A DNA stretch of 64,000 bases from GCA-2726865 sp050053595. Its GTDB lineage: Archaea; Thermoproteota; Bathyarchaeia; TCS64. The notes beneath the pieces are model-generated. The model was not told where the DNA came from and searched no databases. It was given only the letters and a program-made list of their open reading frames with translations. Location: the NCBI GenBank assembly GCA_050053595.1, contig JASFTK010000001.1, forward strand, positions 30,143 to 94,142. The letters run 5' to 3'. Below, in pieces: positions 49,494 through 57,434 of the stretch. The position numbers were made by a program, and so were the translations under genes. Position 1 is the first letter of the stretch. Each line of letters starts with the position of its first letter.

Positions 49494-49554
49494 CTTCGGT
49501 TCAATATTCTCCTCCTCTACCCCCGATAAGGGTTACGTGGCACCGGATACTTCA

Positions 49555-50346
49555 CTAGCCAGGCTTGAGGTAGATCCCCTTCTCGGAGAGGGCGTGGAGC
49601 CTCTCCTCCATAACCCTCATCGCATCTGAGAGGACTTCTCCGTTGTCGAACCCTGATCGGATAGACCTGAGCTCCTCGTTGTCCAGTCTCCTCAGCCTCT
49701 CGGCTTCCTCGACAAGGAGGGGCATAGCCCTGACGATGTTGTCCACTATGGTCACCGTGGCGAACTGGGCTGTCCTCGACATCGGGTTCAGGTCGACGGT
49801 TATCACTTTCTTCCCCATACTGACGAGGCCCTCCGTCCTATCCCCATCCTCCAGGGGGACGAAGACGACATCGGCGACGTATATCCCCCTAGGGTCCACC
49901 GTCCTCCTATCGCTGAAGACCTCCTCTATCCTTGCCGTCGCCGTGCCCCCCACCCCCAGGACCTCCTCTGCCCCAGCCTCCCTGAGCACCCTCTCTATCG
50001 CCTCCTCCCTCCCCGGCTGCCTGTGGAACAGGTTCACCTCCAACCTTGCCCCGGTCGCCCGGGAGAGCCCCACAAGCCCATCCGCGCAGAGGGCTGCTAC
50101 GTTCCCGTTCACCGACAAAACCGGCCGCTCTGCGAGGAGCAGGGTCGCTGCAGCGACCTTGATGGCTCTCATGGCTGAGGGGGTGGTCTCCTCCCCTAGG
50201 ATGTAGTCGAACGCCTCCCCTCTCCCGTGGGCTATGAGCCCCGCCAGAGCCAGTACCTTGGTCCCGATGTGGCCTGTCAGCCTCTCCCTGATCCTGATGG
50301 ACTCAGCCCTCGGGTGCTCATCAGATACATGGTGCTCCCTCGTCAT
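49555..50346 (-). CDS. 4-phosphopantoate-beta-alanine ligase (archaeal phosphopantothenate synthetase)
   Basis: 263 residues. IRIRERLTGHIGTKVLALAG near the N-terminus, VLSVNGNVAALCADGLVGLS, EVNLFHRQPGREEAIERVL and ITVDLNPMSRTAQFATVTIV are landmark stretches. Joins 4-phosphopantoate with beta-alanine in the archaeal CoA pathway, and so is used after pantoate kinase. The two genes form an operon (PPS first, kinase second, 61-base gap). Start ATG with gagaatacc upstream. Confidence 0.92.
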   Translation of the reverse strand: MTREHHVSDEHPRAESIRIRERLTGHIGTKVLALAGLIAHGRGEAFDYILGEETTPSAMRAIKVAAATLLLAERPVLSVNGNVAALCADGLVGLSRATGARLEVNLFHRQPGREEAIERVLREAGAEEVLGVGGTATARIEEVFSDRRTVDPRGIYVADVVFVPLEDGDRTEGLVSMGKKVITVDLNPMSRTAQFATVTIVDNIVRAMPLLVEEAERLRRLDNEELRSIRSGFDNGEVLSDAMRVMEERLHALSEKGIYLKPG

Positions 50347-50452
50347 GGTATTCTCCTCTCTGGTAGGATCATAATATTATCTATGGATTAATCTTGAGGG
50401 GTGTCCCGTAAAAAAATCGGGGAATGGGTTTCCACTGCGGGTCGCAGGGACC

Positions 50453-51670
50453 TCAGAGATCCTTGTAGTTGATCTCGTCGCCGGGGGCGTAGGTGGGGGC
50501 TTCGACCTCGAAGAGGTCGGTGTACTTGAGGCCTGAGCCGGTGTTGAAGAGGACCACCCTCTCATCCCGGTCCACCTGACCATCGGCGAGGAGACGCTTC
50601 AAACCTGACAGGGTTGCGGCCCCCTCGGGGCAGGCGAAGAGACCCTCTTCCCTGGCTATGAGACCGACGTCGTCCATGATCTTGTCGTCGGGGACAGCCA
50701 CCGCTGAGCCTCCACTCTCCCTGACGGCCCTGAGGACAAGGAAGTCTCCCAGAGCGTGGGGGACCCTCAAGCCCGCGGCTAGGGTCTCCGCTCCCTCCCA
50801 GAACTCGGACTCCTCCTTCCCCTCGTCGAAGGCTTTGGGGATGGGGGCGCAGCCCGAGGCTTGGACGGAGACCATCCGGGGGCGCTCGCTCCCTATCCAT
50901 CCTAACTCCTCAAGCTCGTCGAAGACCTTCCACATCCCTATGATCCCTGTGCCTCCGCCTGTCGGGTAGATGATGACATCAGGGAGCTCCCAGTCGAACT
51001 GCTCAGCGACCTCGAGGCCCATGGTCTTCTTCCCTTCGACCCTGTACGGCTCCTTGAGGGTGGAGAGGGGGAACCAGTCCATCTCGGGTATGCCGTCAGC
51101 CACCATCTTCCCGGCGTCGGTGATGAGCCCCTCGACCAACACCACCTTGGCACCGACCACCTGACACTCCACCTTGTTGACATCGGGGGCATCAACCGGC
51201 ATGAAGACGTAACTCTCCATCCCCGCCCGTGCGCCGTAAGCTGTCATCGCCCCCGCGGCGTTCCCCGCGCTGGGGAGAGCCAAGCGTCTGATCCCCAGCT
51301 CCTTGGCCTTGGAGACCGCCATCGCGAGGCCCCTGGCCTTGAAGGTGCCAGTGGATATGATCCCCTCGTCCTTGACATAGAGGTCGGGTAGGCCTATGGT
51401 CTCCCCTAATCTTGTGACGTGGGTCAGGGGGGTCCAACCCTCGCCGAGGGAGACCTTGTTCACGGGGTCCTTGACTGGGAGGAGATCCCAGTACCTCCAC
51501 ATTGAAGCCTCCCCCCCGACGAAATCCTCTGGACCCACGACCTCCTTCACCGCTTCCATGTCGTACCGAGCGAAGAGAGGCTTGCCACACTCCTTGCAGA
51601 CCGTCTGCACTTCAGTGTGGTCGTGTTTCTTACCGCACTTTGAGCATTCTAGGTGCGTAAAATAGCTCAT
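50453..51670 (-). CDS. thrC: Threonine synthase
   Basis: 405 residues from ATG 51670, chosen since a TATA box (aaaatttaaag, ~51697-51706) lies just 30 bases away; ATG 51682 would add four residues. N-terminal zinc ribbon: HLECSKCGKK and VCKECGKPLF. PLP lysine in STGTFKARGLAM (~114) and a glycine-rich phosphate cradle YPTGGGTGIIGM. Converts O-phosphohomoserine to threonine, feeding the isoleucine pathway encoded across the gap (ilv). Confidence 0.94.
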   Translation of the reverse strand: MSYFTHLECSKCGKKHDHTEVQTVCKECGKPLFARYDMEAVKEVVGPEDFVGGEASMWRYWDLLPVKDPVNKVSLGEGWTPLTHVTRLGETIGLPDLYVKDEGIISTGTFKARGLAMAVSKAKELGIRRLALPSAGNAAGAMTAYGARAGMESYVFMPVDAPDVNKVECQVVGAKVVLVEGLITDAGKMVADGIPEMDWFPLSTLKEPYRVEGKKTMGLEVAEQFDWELPDVIIYPTGGGTGIIGMWKVFDELEELGWIGSERPRMVSVQASGCAPIPKAFDEGKEESEFWEGAETLAAGLRVPHALGDFLVLRAVRESGGSAVAVPDDKIMDDVGLIAREEGLFACPEGAATLSGLKRLLADGQVDRDERVVLFNTGSGLKYTDLFEVEAPTYAPGDEINYKDL

Positions 51671-51820
51671 GATGATCTGCATAGGAGGGTCATGGTACTT
51701 TAAATTTTATTCGAATTCCCCAACAGACAATCAAGAGAACATACCCCGATCCATCCCAACCGTGGTTCAGGGGGTTGTTTGTTGAAAAGTCTTTTAGGGG
51801 TAGCCGTGTTAGATTTAGCC

Positions 51821-52078
51821 ATGTCGAAAAGTCTGGAGAAGGTGGGGGAGATCACCCATTACTTCACCCGGATCGGCGTCGGCGTGGTGGATGTGAACGG
51901 CGCGATAAAGATCGGAGACCGGATCGCGATCAAGGGGATGACCACCAACTTCGAGATGACCGTCAAGTCCATGCAGATAGAGGGCGAGGACATCGAGGAG
52001 GCCAAAGCGGGCGACGACATAGGGATGAAGGTGGACGACAGGGTCCGCGAGGGCGACATTGTCTACAAACTCAAGTAG
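51821..52078 (+). CDS. EF-Tu domain-2-like small protein
   Basis: 85 residues from ATG 51821, which lies 28 bases after cttttagg (TATA-like, probably leaderless). A single beta-barrel resembling domain 2 of translational GTPases: VGEITHYFTRIGVGVVDVNG, IKIGDRIAIKG, MTVKSMQIEGEDIEEAKAG and DDRVREGDIVYKL. Annotated in many archaea as translation elongation factor-like; no GTPase domain. Could bind the ribosome or a tRNA end; function not known. Confidence 0.85.
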   Translation: MSKSLEKVGEITHYFTRIGVGVVDVNGAIKIGDRIAIKGMTTNFEMTVKSMQIEGEDIEEAKAGDDIGMKVDDRVREGDIVYKLK

Positions 52079-52151
52079 CGATAGACCCAAACAGTAACCC
52101 TTTTATTCTTAACACCCATCAAACCTATCCACAAACCTACTTGAGGAATAC

Positions 52152-52221
52152 AAATGGGGTATCGTTTTGTCCAGTCCCCAGGAATGGGGGAACAGTAAAT
52201 GGGGTATCGTTTTATCCAGTC
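52152..52221 (+). repeat. Two 25-base direct repeats 45 bases apart before ilvB
   Basis: Copies at 52152-52176 and 52197-52221 differ at one base (gttttgtcc versus gttttatcc). Exact spacing is 45 bases, about four helical turns. They lie ~90-190 bases before the ilvB start and downstream of the EF-like gene stop, so may be operator sites for an Lrp-type regulator or a promoter duplication. Confidence 0.7.
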
Positions 52222-52310
52222 TCTATGAACCTCATCAGAGAAACAGCGCTGAACGGCATAATCGGCCGAGCGTAAAAATTTTCAAGGAAAAGAAGACCGG
52301 CAGACCAGCC

Positions 52311-52349
52311 ATGGCCGGGCCAATAGTATGGAGGCCCCGCTATGGTTGA
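52311..52349 (+). other. Possible 12-codon upstream reading frame overlapping the ilvB start
   Basis: ATG 52311 to TGA 52347 encodes MAGPIVWRPRYG; the TGA overlaps the first codons of ilvB. A TATA-like cgtaaaaatttt (52271-52282) would start a transcript near 52303. It has no clear ribosome site of its own. It contains Ile and Val codons, as in attenuation leader peptides, but could be chance. Confidence 0.25.
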
Positions 52350-54033
52350 GATGTCCGGTGCCAAGGCTTTCGTCGAGGCCTTAGGATTGGAGGGAGTCAA
52401 GACCTTGTTCGGGGTCACAGGTGGCGCAGTCCTGCCAATCTGCGATGAACTCTGGGACAGCGACCTCAGGTTTATCATGGCGCGACACGAACAGGGAGCA
52501 GCTCATATGGCCGACGGCTTCGCTAGGGCCAGTGGCTCAGTGGGGGTCTGTCTGGCAACATCCGGGCCTGGGGCGACTAACCTGATCACGGGGATAGCTA
52601 CTGCCAATATAGATTCCTCTCCTGTTGTAGCCTTCACGGGTCAGGTCCCTCTGTCAATGGTGGGGACCGATGCGTTCCAAGAGGTGGATATCATCGGTAT
52701 ATCGGCGTCTGCCACCAAGTATAACGTCCAGGTCAGGCGTCCGGCTGATATTCCCCTTGCGGTTAAATCAGCGTTCCACATCGCGTCCACTGGACGCCAA
52801 GGCGCCGTCTTGGTTGACCTTCCCAAGGATTGCCAGATCAACATCGAAGATATGGAGTTCCCCGAGGAGGTATCCTTCAGGGGTTACAAGGTCGATTTAG
52901 CGCCTAACCCCAGAGAGTTGGAATGGGCAGCGACATTGTTAGCTAAATCCCAGAGACCCGTCATCATTGCGGGGGGTGGGGTCATCGCCTCGGACGCCTC
53001 TGAGGAGCTGATGAGTGTCGCCGAGATGCTCATGGCGCCGGTGGTCACAAGTCTCATGGGCAAGGGAGTGGTCCCCAGCGATCACCCGCTGTTCGCGGGG
53101 CTATGTGGTATGCATGGGACTGGAGAGGCAAACCTACTGGTCTCGGACGCCGATGTCCTCCTGGTGGTGGGTTCCCGTTTCAGCGACAGGACAACCGCAC
53201 GACTAGAGGACTTCAGCCCTTACTCCAAGATCATCCATATCGACATCGACAAGAGCGAGATCGACAAGAACGTCGAGACGGTGACCCGTGTCATCGGGGA
53301 CGCCAAACTCGCACTACAAGGCATCATCGAACGCCTCAAGAAGTTAAGTTACCAGCCCCGGGCTCACAAGGACTGGCTAAAAAAGATGGATAAATTCAAG
53401 GAACAGTACAAACCCCCTGAGATATCCAACAACCCCCACATGAAAGCCCCCTCCGTTATGAAGGCCCTCCGGAAAGCCCTCCCCCGGGACGCCCTGGTCA
53501 CTACTGAGGTCGGTCAGAACCAGATGTGGGCAGCTCTCTATTTCGACGTCTATGCACCCCGTACGTTCTTCAGCTCGGGGGGTCTGGGGACCATGGGCTG
53601 GGGTTTCCCCGCTGCAATCGGGATTAAAGCCGCGAGGCCAGAGCTTCCGGTGGTGGATATCGCGGGGGACGGTAGCTTCAGCATGACCGAGAACAACCTC
53701 GCGACCTGTGTCGAGGAGGAGCTACCGGTGATAGTCGTCGTCCTCAATAACAAGATGTTGGGGATGGTGGCCCAATGGCAGAGGCTCTTCTACGGTCGTA
53801 GGTACATGGCCGTAGAACTTGGCGAGTCCCCTGACTTCGTAAAGCTCGCTGAGGCTTATGGCGCCGTGGGTGTCAGGCCGGAGACTATCGAGGAGTTTGA
53901 GAAGGCGGTGGGGATAGCTGTCAAGGACGAGGTGACGACGGTGATTGATGTACCTATTGACCCTGAGGAGAACGTCTTCCCTATGGTGCCACCGGGGAAA
54001 GGGCTCAGGGACATCCTTGTGGAGGCGGACTGA
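52342..54033 (+). CDS. ilvB: Acetolactate synthase large subunit
   Basis: 563 residues, ThDP-dependent. RHEQGAAHMADGFARASG with the catalytic Glu (~51), DSSPVVAFTGQVPLSMVG, the central FAD domain (PVIIAGGGVIASDASEEL) and the ThDP motif GDGSFSMTENNLATCVEEE (~435) with LNNKMLGMV. Start ATG 52342 follows GGAGG by seven bases. First gene of ilvB-ilvN-ilvC; the ilvN ATG overlaps its stop (TGATGG). Confidence 0.97.
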   Translation: MVEMSGAKAFVEALGLEGVKTLFGVTGGAVLPICDELWDSDLRFIMARHEQGAAHMADGFARASGSVGVCLATSGPGATNLITGIATANIDSSPVVAFTGQVPLSMVGTDAFQEVDIIGISASATKYNVQVRRPADIPLAVKSAFHIASTGRQGAVLVDLPKDCQINIEDMEFPEEVSFRGYKVDLAPNPRELEWAATLLAKSQRPVIIAGGGVIASDASEELMSVAEMLMAPVVTSLMGKGVVPSDHPLFAGLCGMHGTGEANLLVSDADVLLVVGSRFSDRTTARLEDFSPYSKIIHIDIDKSEIDKNVETVTRVIGDAKLALQGIIERLKKLSYQPRAHKDWLKKMDKFKEQYKPPEISNNPHMKAPSVMKALRKALPRDALVTTEVGQNQMWAALYFDVYAPRTFFSSGGLGTMGWGFPAAIGIKAARPELPVVDIAGDGSFSMTENNLATCVEEELPVIVVVLNNKMLGMVAQWQRLFYGRRYMAVELGESPDFVKLAEAYGAVGVRPETIEEFEKAVGIAVKDEVTTVIDVPIDPEENVFPMVPPGKGLRDILVEAD

Positions 54034-54527
54034 TGGAGCAGCGCTATACCATCGCCTTCCTCGTTGAGAACAAGCCTGGGGTCCTCTTCAACGTCTCCAA
54101 CATGTTCCGGCGGCGGGGCTTCAACATTGAGAGCATCTCGGTGGGCCCCGTAGTGGAGAGTGATGTCGCCCGGATGACGGCGACAGTCGAGGCCGACAGC
54201 AGGGAACTGAACCAGATCGTCCTCCAACTTGAGAAGATGGTTGAAGTCATCAAGGTTAAACGCCTCGACCCGATGCGCAGTATCATGAGGGAGATGCTCC
54301 TCATCAAGCTGGACACCTCAGACCCCATGGCCAGGGAGGAGACCCTTAAGCACGTGAACACCTACCATGGTCTCATCCTCCACATAGACCCAGAATCAAT
54401 AATCGCTGAGGTGACAGGGGACCCCGAGGCCATAAACCAATTCATAAAGGTAACCCGACCGATAGGCATCAAAGAGCTATCTAGGACGGGGGTCACGGCA
54501 CTCGAGAAGGGGAGGCTCAAACTATAG
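54033..54527 (+). CDS. ilvN: Acetolactate synthase small (regulatory) subunit
   Basis: 164 residues. The ACT domain (IAFLVENKPGVLFNVSNMFR, FNIESISVGPVVESDVARMT) is followed by the C-terminal ALS_ss domain (IKVKRLDPMRSIMREMLLIK; FIKVTRPIGIKELSRTGVTA). Binds valine or related amino acids to control the large subunit. Overlaps the ilvB stop, so translation is coupled. Confidence 0.96.
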   Translation: MEQRYTIAFLVENKPGVLFNVSNMFRRRGFNIESISVGPVVESDVARMTATVEADSRELNQIVLQLEKMVEVIKVKRLDPMRSIMREMLLIKLDTSDPMAREETLKHVNTYHGLILHIDPESIIAEVTGDPEAINQFIKVTRPIGIKELSRTGVTALEKGRLKL

Positions 54528-54539
54528 GAGTGAATTGAG

Positions 54540-55526
54540 ATGGTGAAAGTATACCACGACCAAGACATAGACGAGAAGGCGCTAGAAGGCAAGAAGGTAG
54601 CCGTCATCGGGTACGGCAGTCAGGGGAGAGCCCAGGCCCTGAATATGAGGGACTCAGGGGTCGATGTCATTGTCGGCCTGAGGCCTGGGAGGTCATGGGA
54701 GAAGGCGGAGGCTGATGGCATGAGGGTTGAAACGGTCATCGACGCCGCAACAGAGGCGGATATAATGCTGATGTTGATCCCGGATATGGCTCAGCCCACG
54801 GTCTACAAGGAGGAGGTCGCCCTCGCCCTCAAACCCGGGAAGACCCTCCAGTTCGCCCACGGGTTCAACATCCACTTCGGTCAGATCGAACCCCCTAAAG
54901 GCGTAGACGTCGTGATGGTGGCTCCTAAAGCCCCTGGCCCCGAGATGCGCCGCCAGTACGAGGAGGGCTTTGGGGTCCCGAGTCTGATCGCAGTTGCCCA
55001 AGACGCTACTGGACAAGCCAAAGAAACAGTCCTCGCTATCGCGAAGGCTCTGGGTTCCGGCCGGGCTGGAGTCATAGAGACCACTTTCAAGGATGAGACT
55101 GAGAGCGACCTCTTCGGGGAGCAGTCGGTCCTCTGCGGGGGAGTCGACCAGCTCATCCGCCGGGGCTTCAAGGTCCTCACCGAGGCCGGATATCCACCTG
55201 AACTCTCTTACTTCGAAGTGTTGAACGAGTTGAAGCTCATTGTCGACCTCATCTACAAGGTTGGGATAAGTGGGATGTACGCTGCGGTCTCGGATACCGC
55301 AAAATTCGGCGGTATGTCCATGGGGCCCAAGATTGTAGACGACCGTGTCGAGGAGAATATGCGGAAAGCCCTCAGAGCGGTCCAGGACGGGAGCTTCGCA
55401 GAGAAGTGGATCGACGAGTACAAGGCTGGGTCCAAGGAGTTTACCCGCCTGTACGAGGAGTGCAAGAACCTGGAGATCGAGAAGGTTGGCAGAGAGGTCC
55501 GGCGGATGTCTGGCCTTGAGAAGTAA
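54540..55526 (+). CDS. ilvC: Ketol-acid reductoisomerase
   Basis: 328 residues, the class I (short) form. NAD(P)H site VAVIGYGSQGRAQALNM, then VIVGLRPGRSWEKAEADG, followed by FAHGFNIHFGQIEPPK and VMVAPKAPGPEMRRQYEEG. C-terminal catalytic domain: the metal site includes DETESDLFGEQSVLCGGV (Asp and Glu) and AGYPPELSYFEVLNELKLI. Converts acetolactate to dihydroxyisovalerate. 13 bases after ilvN. Confidence 0.97.
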   Translation: MVKVYHDQDIDEKALEGKKVAVIGYGSQGRAQALNMRDSGVDVIVGLRPGRSWEKAEADGMRVETVIDAATEADIMLMLIPDMAQPTVYKEEVALALKPGKTLQFAHGFNIHFGQIEPPKGVDVVMVAPKAPGPEMRRQYEEGFGVPSLIAVAQDATGQAKETVLAIAKALGSGRAGVIETTFKDETESDLFGEQSVLCGGVDQLIRRGFKVLTEAGYPPELSYFEVLNELKLIVDLIYKVGISGMYAAVSDTAKFGGMSMGPKIVDDRVEENMRKALRAVQDGSFAEKWIDEYKAGSKEFTRLYEECKNLEIEKVGREVRRMSGLEK

Positions 55527-55572
55527 CTCCAAAACCCTTTTTATACCTCTATATTAATTGAAGAGATTCAAT

Positions 55573-56613
55573 ATGTGTCAGCTTGCTGCTTACGTCGGGG
55601 AGAGGCCTATCGCGCCCTTACTTCTAAGGGCATTAGAGCTCCAGGAACCCTATTACGCAGGCCATGCCACGGGGTTGGGAGTGATCAACGGGGACTCCCT
55701 TGAGGTGGTTAAAGACAGCGGCCCGGTCGCGAAGGTCAAGCAGTCCACTGAGATAAGTTCCTTGGAGGCAACTGCGGGGATTGCCCACAGCAGGTACAAC
55801 GCCAAAGCCAGAGATGATGCACGGTACAACGCTAGGGAGATGGCCCACCCCTTCCTGAACGACAGCCGTGATCTCGCACTGATGCACAACGGTACTATCT
55901 ACAACTACAAGGAGCACTGGACCCGCCTCAAGGAGAGTCACGCCTTCCAGTCCTATGTGGAGGAGATCGACAGCATCACGGACAGCGAGGTCGCCGTCCA
56001 CATGCTCAGTGATGCATTGGAAGAGGGTATATCGATGGGGGAAGCCCTCAGGAGCGTCACCACAAGACTCATCGGAGGATTCCTCTTAGCTGCCATAACC
56101 CCCGAACACCCCGAGACCGTCTGGATCGCCAACTGGTTTCAACCCTGCGTCGTGGCGGTGGGAGATGATGAGACAATGTTCTGCAGCAGCAGAATTGGCT
56201 TCCACGATGTCCACGACGAGCTGGACAGGGTTTTCGAGCCTCCGAGGAACAGCATCCTGAAGTTGACCCCGGGGAAGGTCGAGGTGACCACCATGGACCC
56301 AGACCGCAGGGTTCTAGATTGGGAGATGGACGAGGGGAAGGCGGCGGAACTCATCATCAAGGCATTGAAGGAGGAGAAGGAACTCGGGATAAACAAACTG
56401 AACAACACCCTCTACCCCGCTGGTTGGGCCGAGATCTTCAGCGTGTCTCCGGAGACCTTCGATAAGGAGTACAAGAGAGGGTTCCGGTATGTCAACGAAT
56501 ACTTCGCCTTCATGGACAAACTCGTTAAGGACGGCTTCATCCGGGAGAGGATCGCAATGAAGGATGAGGGTGGTTTCCCCTACACCCCCAGATTCACTTA
56601 CTCCATAGCCTGA
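55573..56613 (+). CDS. Stand-alone class II glutamine amidotransferase (Ntn) protein
   Basis: 346 residues from ATG 55573, since the catalytic Cys must follow the removed Met: MCQLAAYVGERPIAP. GHATGLGVINGD, AGIAHSRYNAKARDD (Arg/His for glutamine binding), MHNGTIYNYKEHW and DSEVAVHMLSDALE are typical of the glutamate-synthase (GltB1) or asparagine-synthase glutaminase domain. No synthase domain follows, so it may supply ammonia to a partner encoded elsewhere. TATA-like tatattaattg ~20 bases earlier. Confidence 0.85.
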   Translation: MCQLAAYVGERPIAPLLLRALELQEPYYAGHATGLGVINGDSLEVVKDSGPVAKVKQSTEISSLEATAGIAHSRYNAKARDDARYNAREMAHPFLNDSRDLALMHNGTIYNYKEHWTRLKESHAFQSYVEEIDSITDSEVAVHMLSDALEEGISMGEALRSVTTRLIGGFLLAAITPEHPETVWIANWFQPCVVAVGDDETMFCSSRIGFHDVHDELDRVFEPPRNSILKLTPGKVEVTTMDPDRRVLDWEMDEGKAAELIIKALKEEKELGINKLNNTLYPAGWAEIFSVSPETFDKEYKRGFRYVNEYFAFMDKLVKDGFIRERIAMKDEGGFPYTPRFTYSIA

Positions 56614-56636
56614 ATATTTAGGCCATCCTAAATATT
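56613..56636 (+). promoter_or_regulatory. Operator palindrome of the DtxR/IdeR gene
   Basis: AATATTTAGG and CCTAAATATT form a perfect 10-bp inverted repeat with a 4-base spacer (CCAT). It overlaps the stop of the upstream gene and lies directly before the TATA box ttatatattat (56637-56647). The core TTAGG/CCTAA resembles operators of iron and manganese repressors. Likely site of autoregulation and control of feoB. Confidence 0.8.
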
Positions 56637-56669
56637 TATATATTATATCTCATCATTTCATCCGATTAC

Positions 56670-57407
56670 ATGAGCAGCGAAAGCGTCGAGGAATACCTAG
56701 AAGCCATATACGCCTTCAACGAGGAGGGTAAGGTGGCCAAGAACACACAGCTGGCCAAGAGGCTCAAAGTCGCGCCTCCCAGTGTAACACAGATGGTCAA
56801 GAAGCTCGCTGAGGAAGGCCTCGTGGAATACAAGCCCTACAAGGGGGTCGCCTTAACCGGGAAAGGTATGGCTATGGCCCAGAAAGTGGTCAGGAAACAC
56901 CGGTTGCTGGAGAGGTTTCTTCACGATACCCTCGGTATGGACAAGGACAAGATCCATGAGGAGGCCTGCAGGATGGAGCACAGTCTCTCCGATGAGGCCG
57001 CCCTCGCCCTCTGCAAGGCACTCGAGAACCCCGAGACCTGCCCCGACGACCTTAAAGCCCTCCCCCCCTGCCCCCTAGACATAGAAGACTGCGAGGAGTG
57101 CGTAGCCGCCAGACCTGAAGGCACCATGGATCTACTCACTGAACTATCTAACCTCAAACCCGGCGAGGAAGGGAGGGTCGCCTTCATCAGGGCCGGAACT
57201 AGCGCCTGTCAACGCCTCCTCGATATGGGTCTAACCCGAGGAGCCAAAGTCCAAGTACTGAACGCCGCTCCTTTCCAAGGCCCCATCGAAGTCAGCATCA
57301 GGGGCTCCTCCCTCGCTCTAGGCAGGGGTCTAGCCTCCAAGGTATTCGTCGAAGTCGCTAACGGAGTTGAGAAAGTCATCGCACACCCACACGGCCCCCA
57401 TCACTAG
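56670..57407 (+). CDS. DtxR/IdeR-type metal-dependent regulator with fused FeoA domain
   Basis: 245 residues. Winged helix (NTQLAKRLKVAPPSVTQMVKKLAEEGLVEY, ~25-54); dimer/metal domain with His77, Glu81, His96, Cys100, Glu103 and His104 in the CxxEH arrangement of Fe-responsive IdeR rather than Mn-type MntR; then a C-terminal SH3-like FeoA domain (LKPGEEGRVAFIRAG; LDMGLTRGAKVQVLN). Between them Cys124, Cys134, Cys141 and Cys144 form an extra cluster absent from textbook members. Expected to repress feoB when iron is plentiful. Confidence 0.92.
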   Translation: MSSESVEEYLEAIYAFNEEGKVAKNTQLAKRLKVAPPSVTQMVKKLAEEGLVEYKPYKGVALTGKGMAMAQKVVRKHRLLERFLHDTLGMDKDKIHEEACRMEHSLSDEAALALCKALENPETCPDDLKALPPCPLDIEDCEECVAARPEGTMDLLTELSNLKPGEEGRVAFIRAGTSACQRLLDMGLTRGAKVQVLNAAPFQGPIEVSIRGSSLALGRGLASKVFVEVANGVEKVIAHPHGPHH

Positions 57408-57434
57408 GTCTGGATTGTAGTAGGGGTACCAAGA

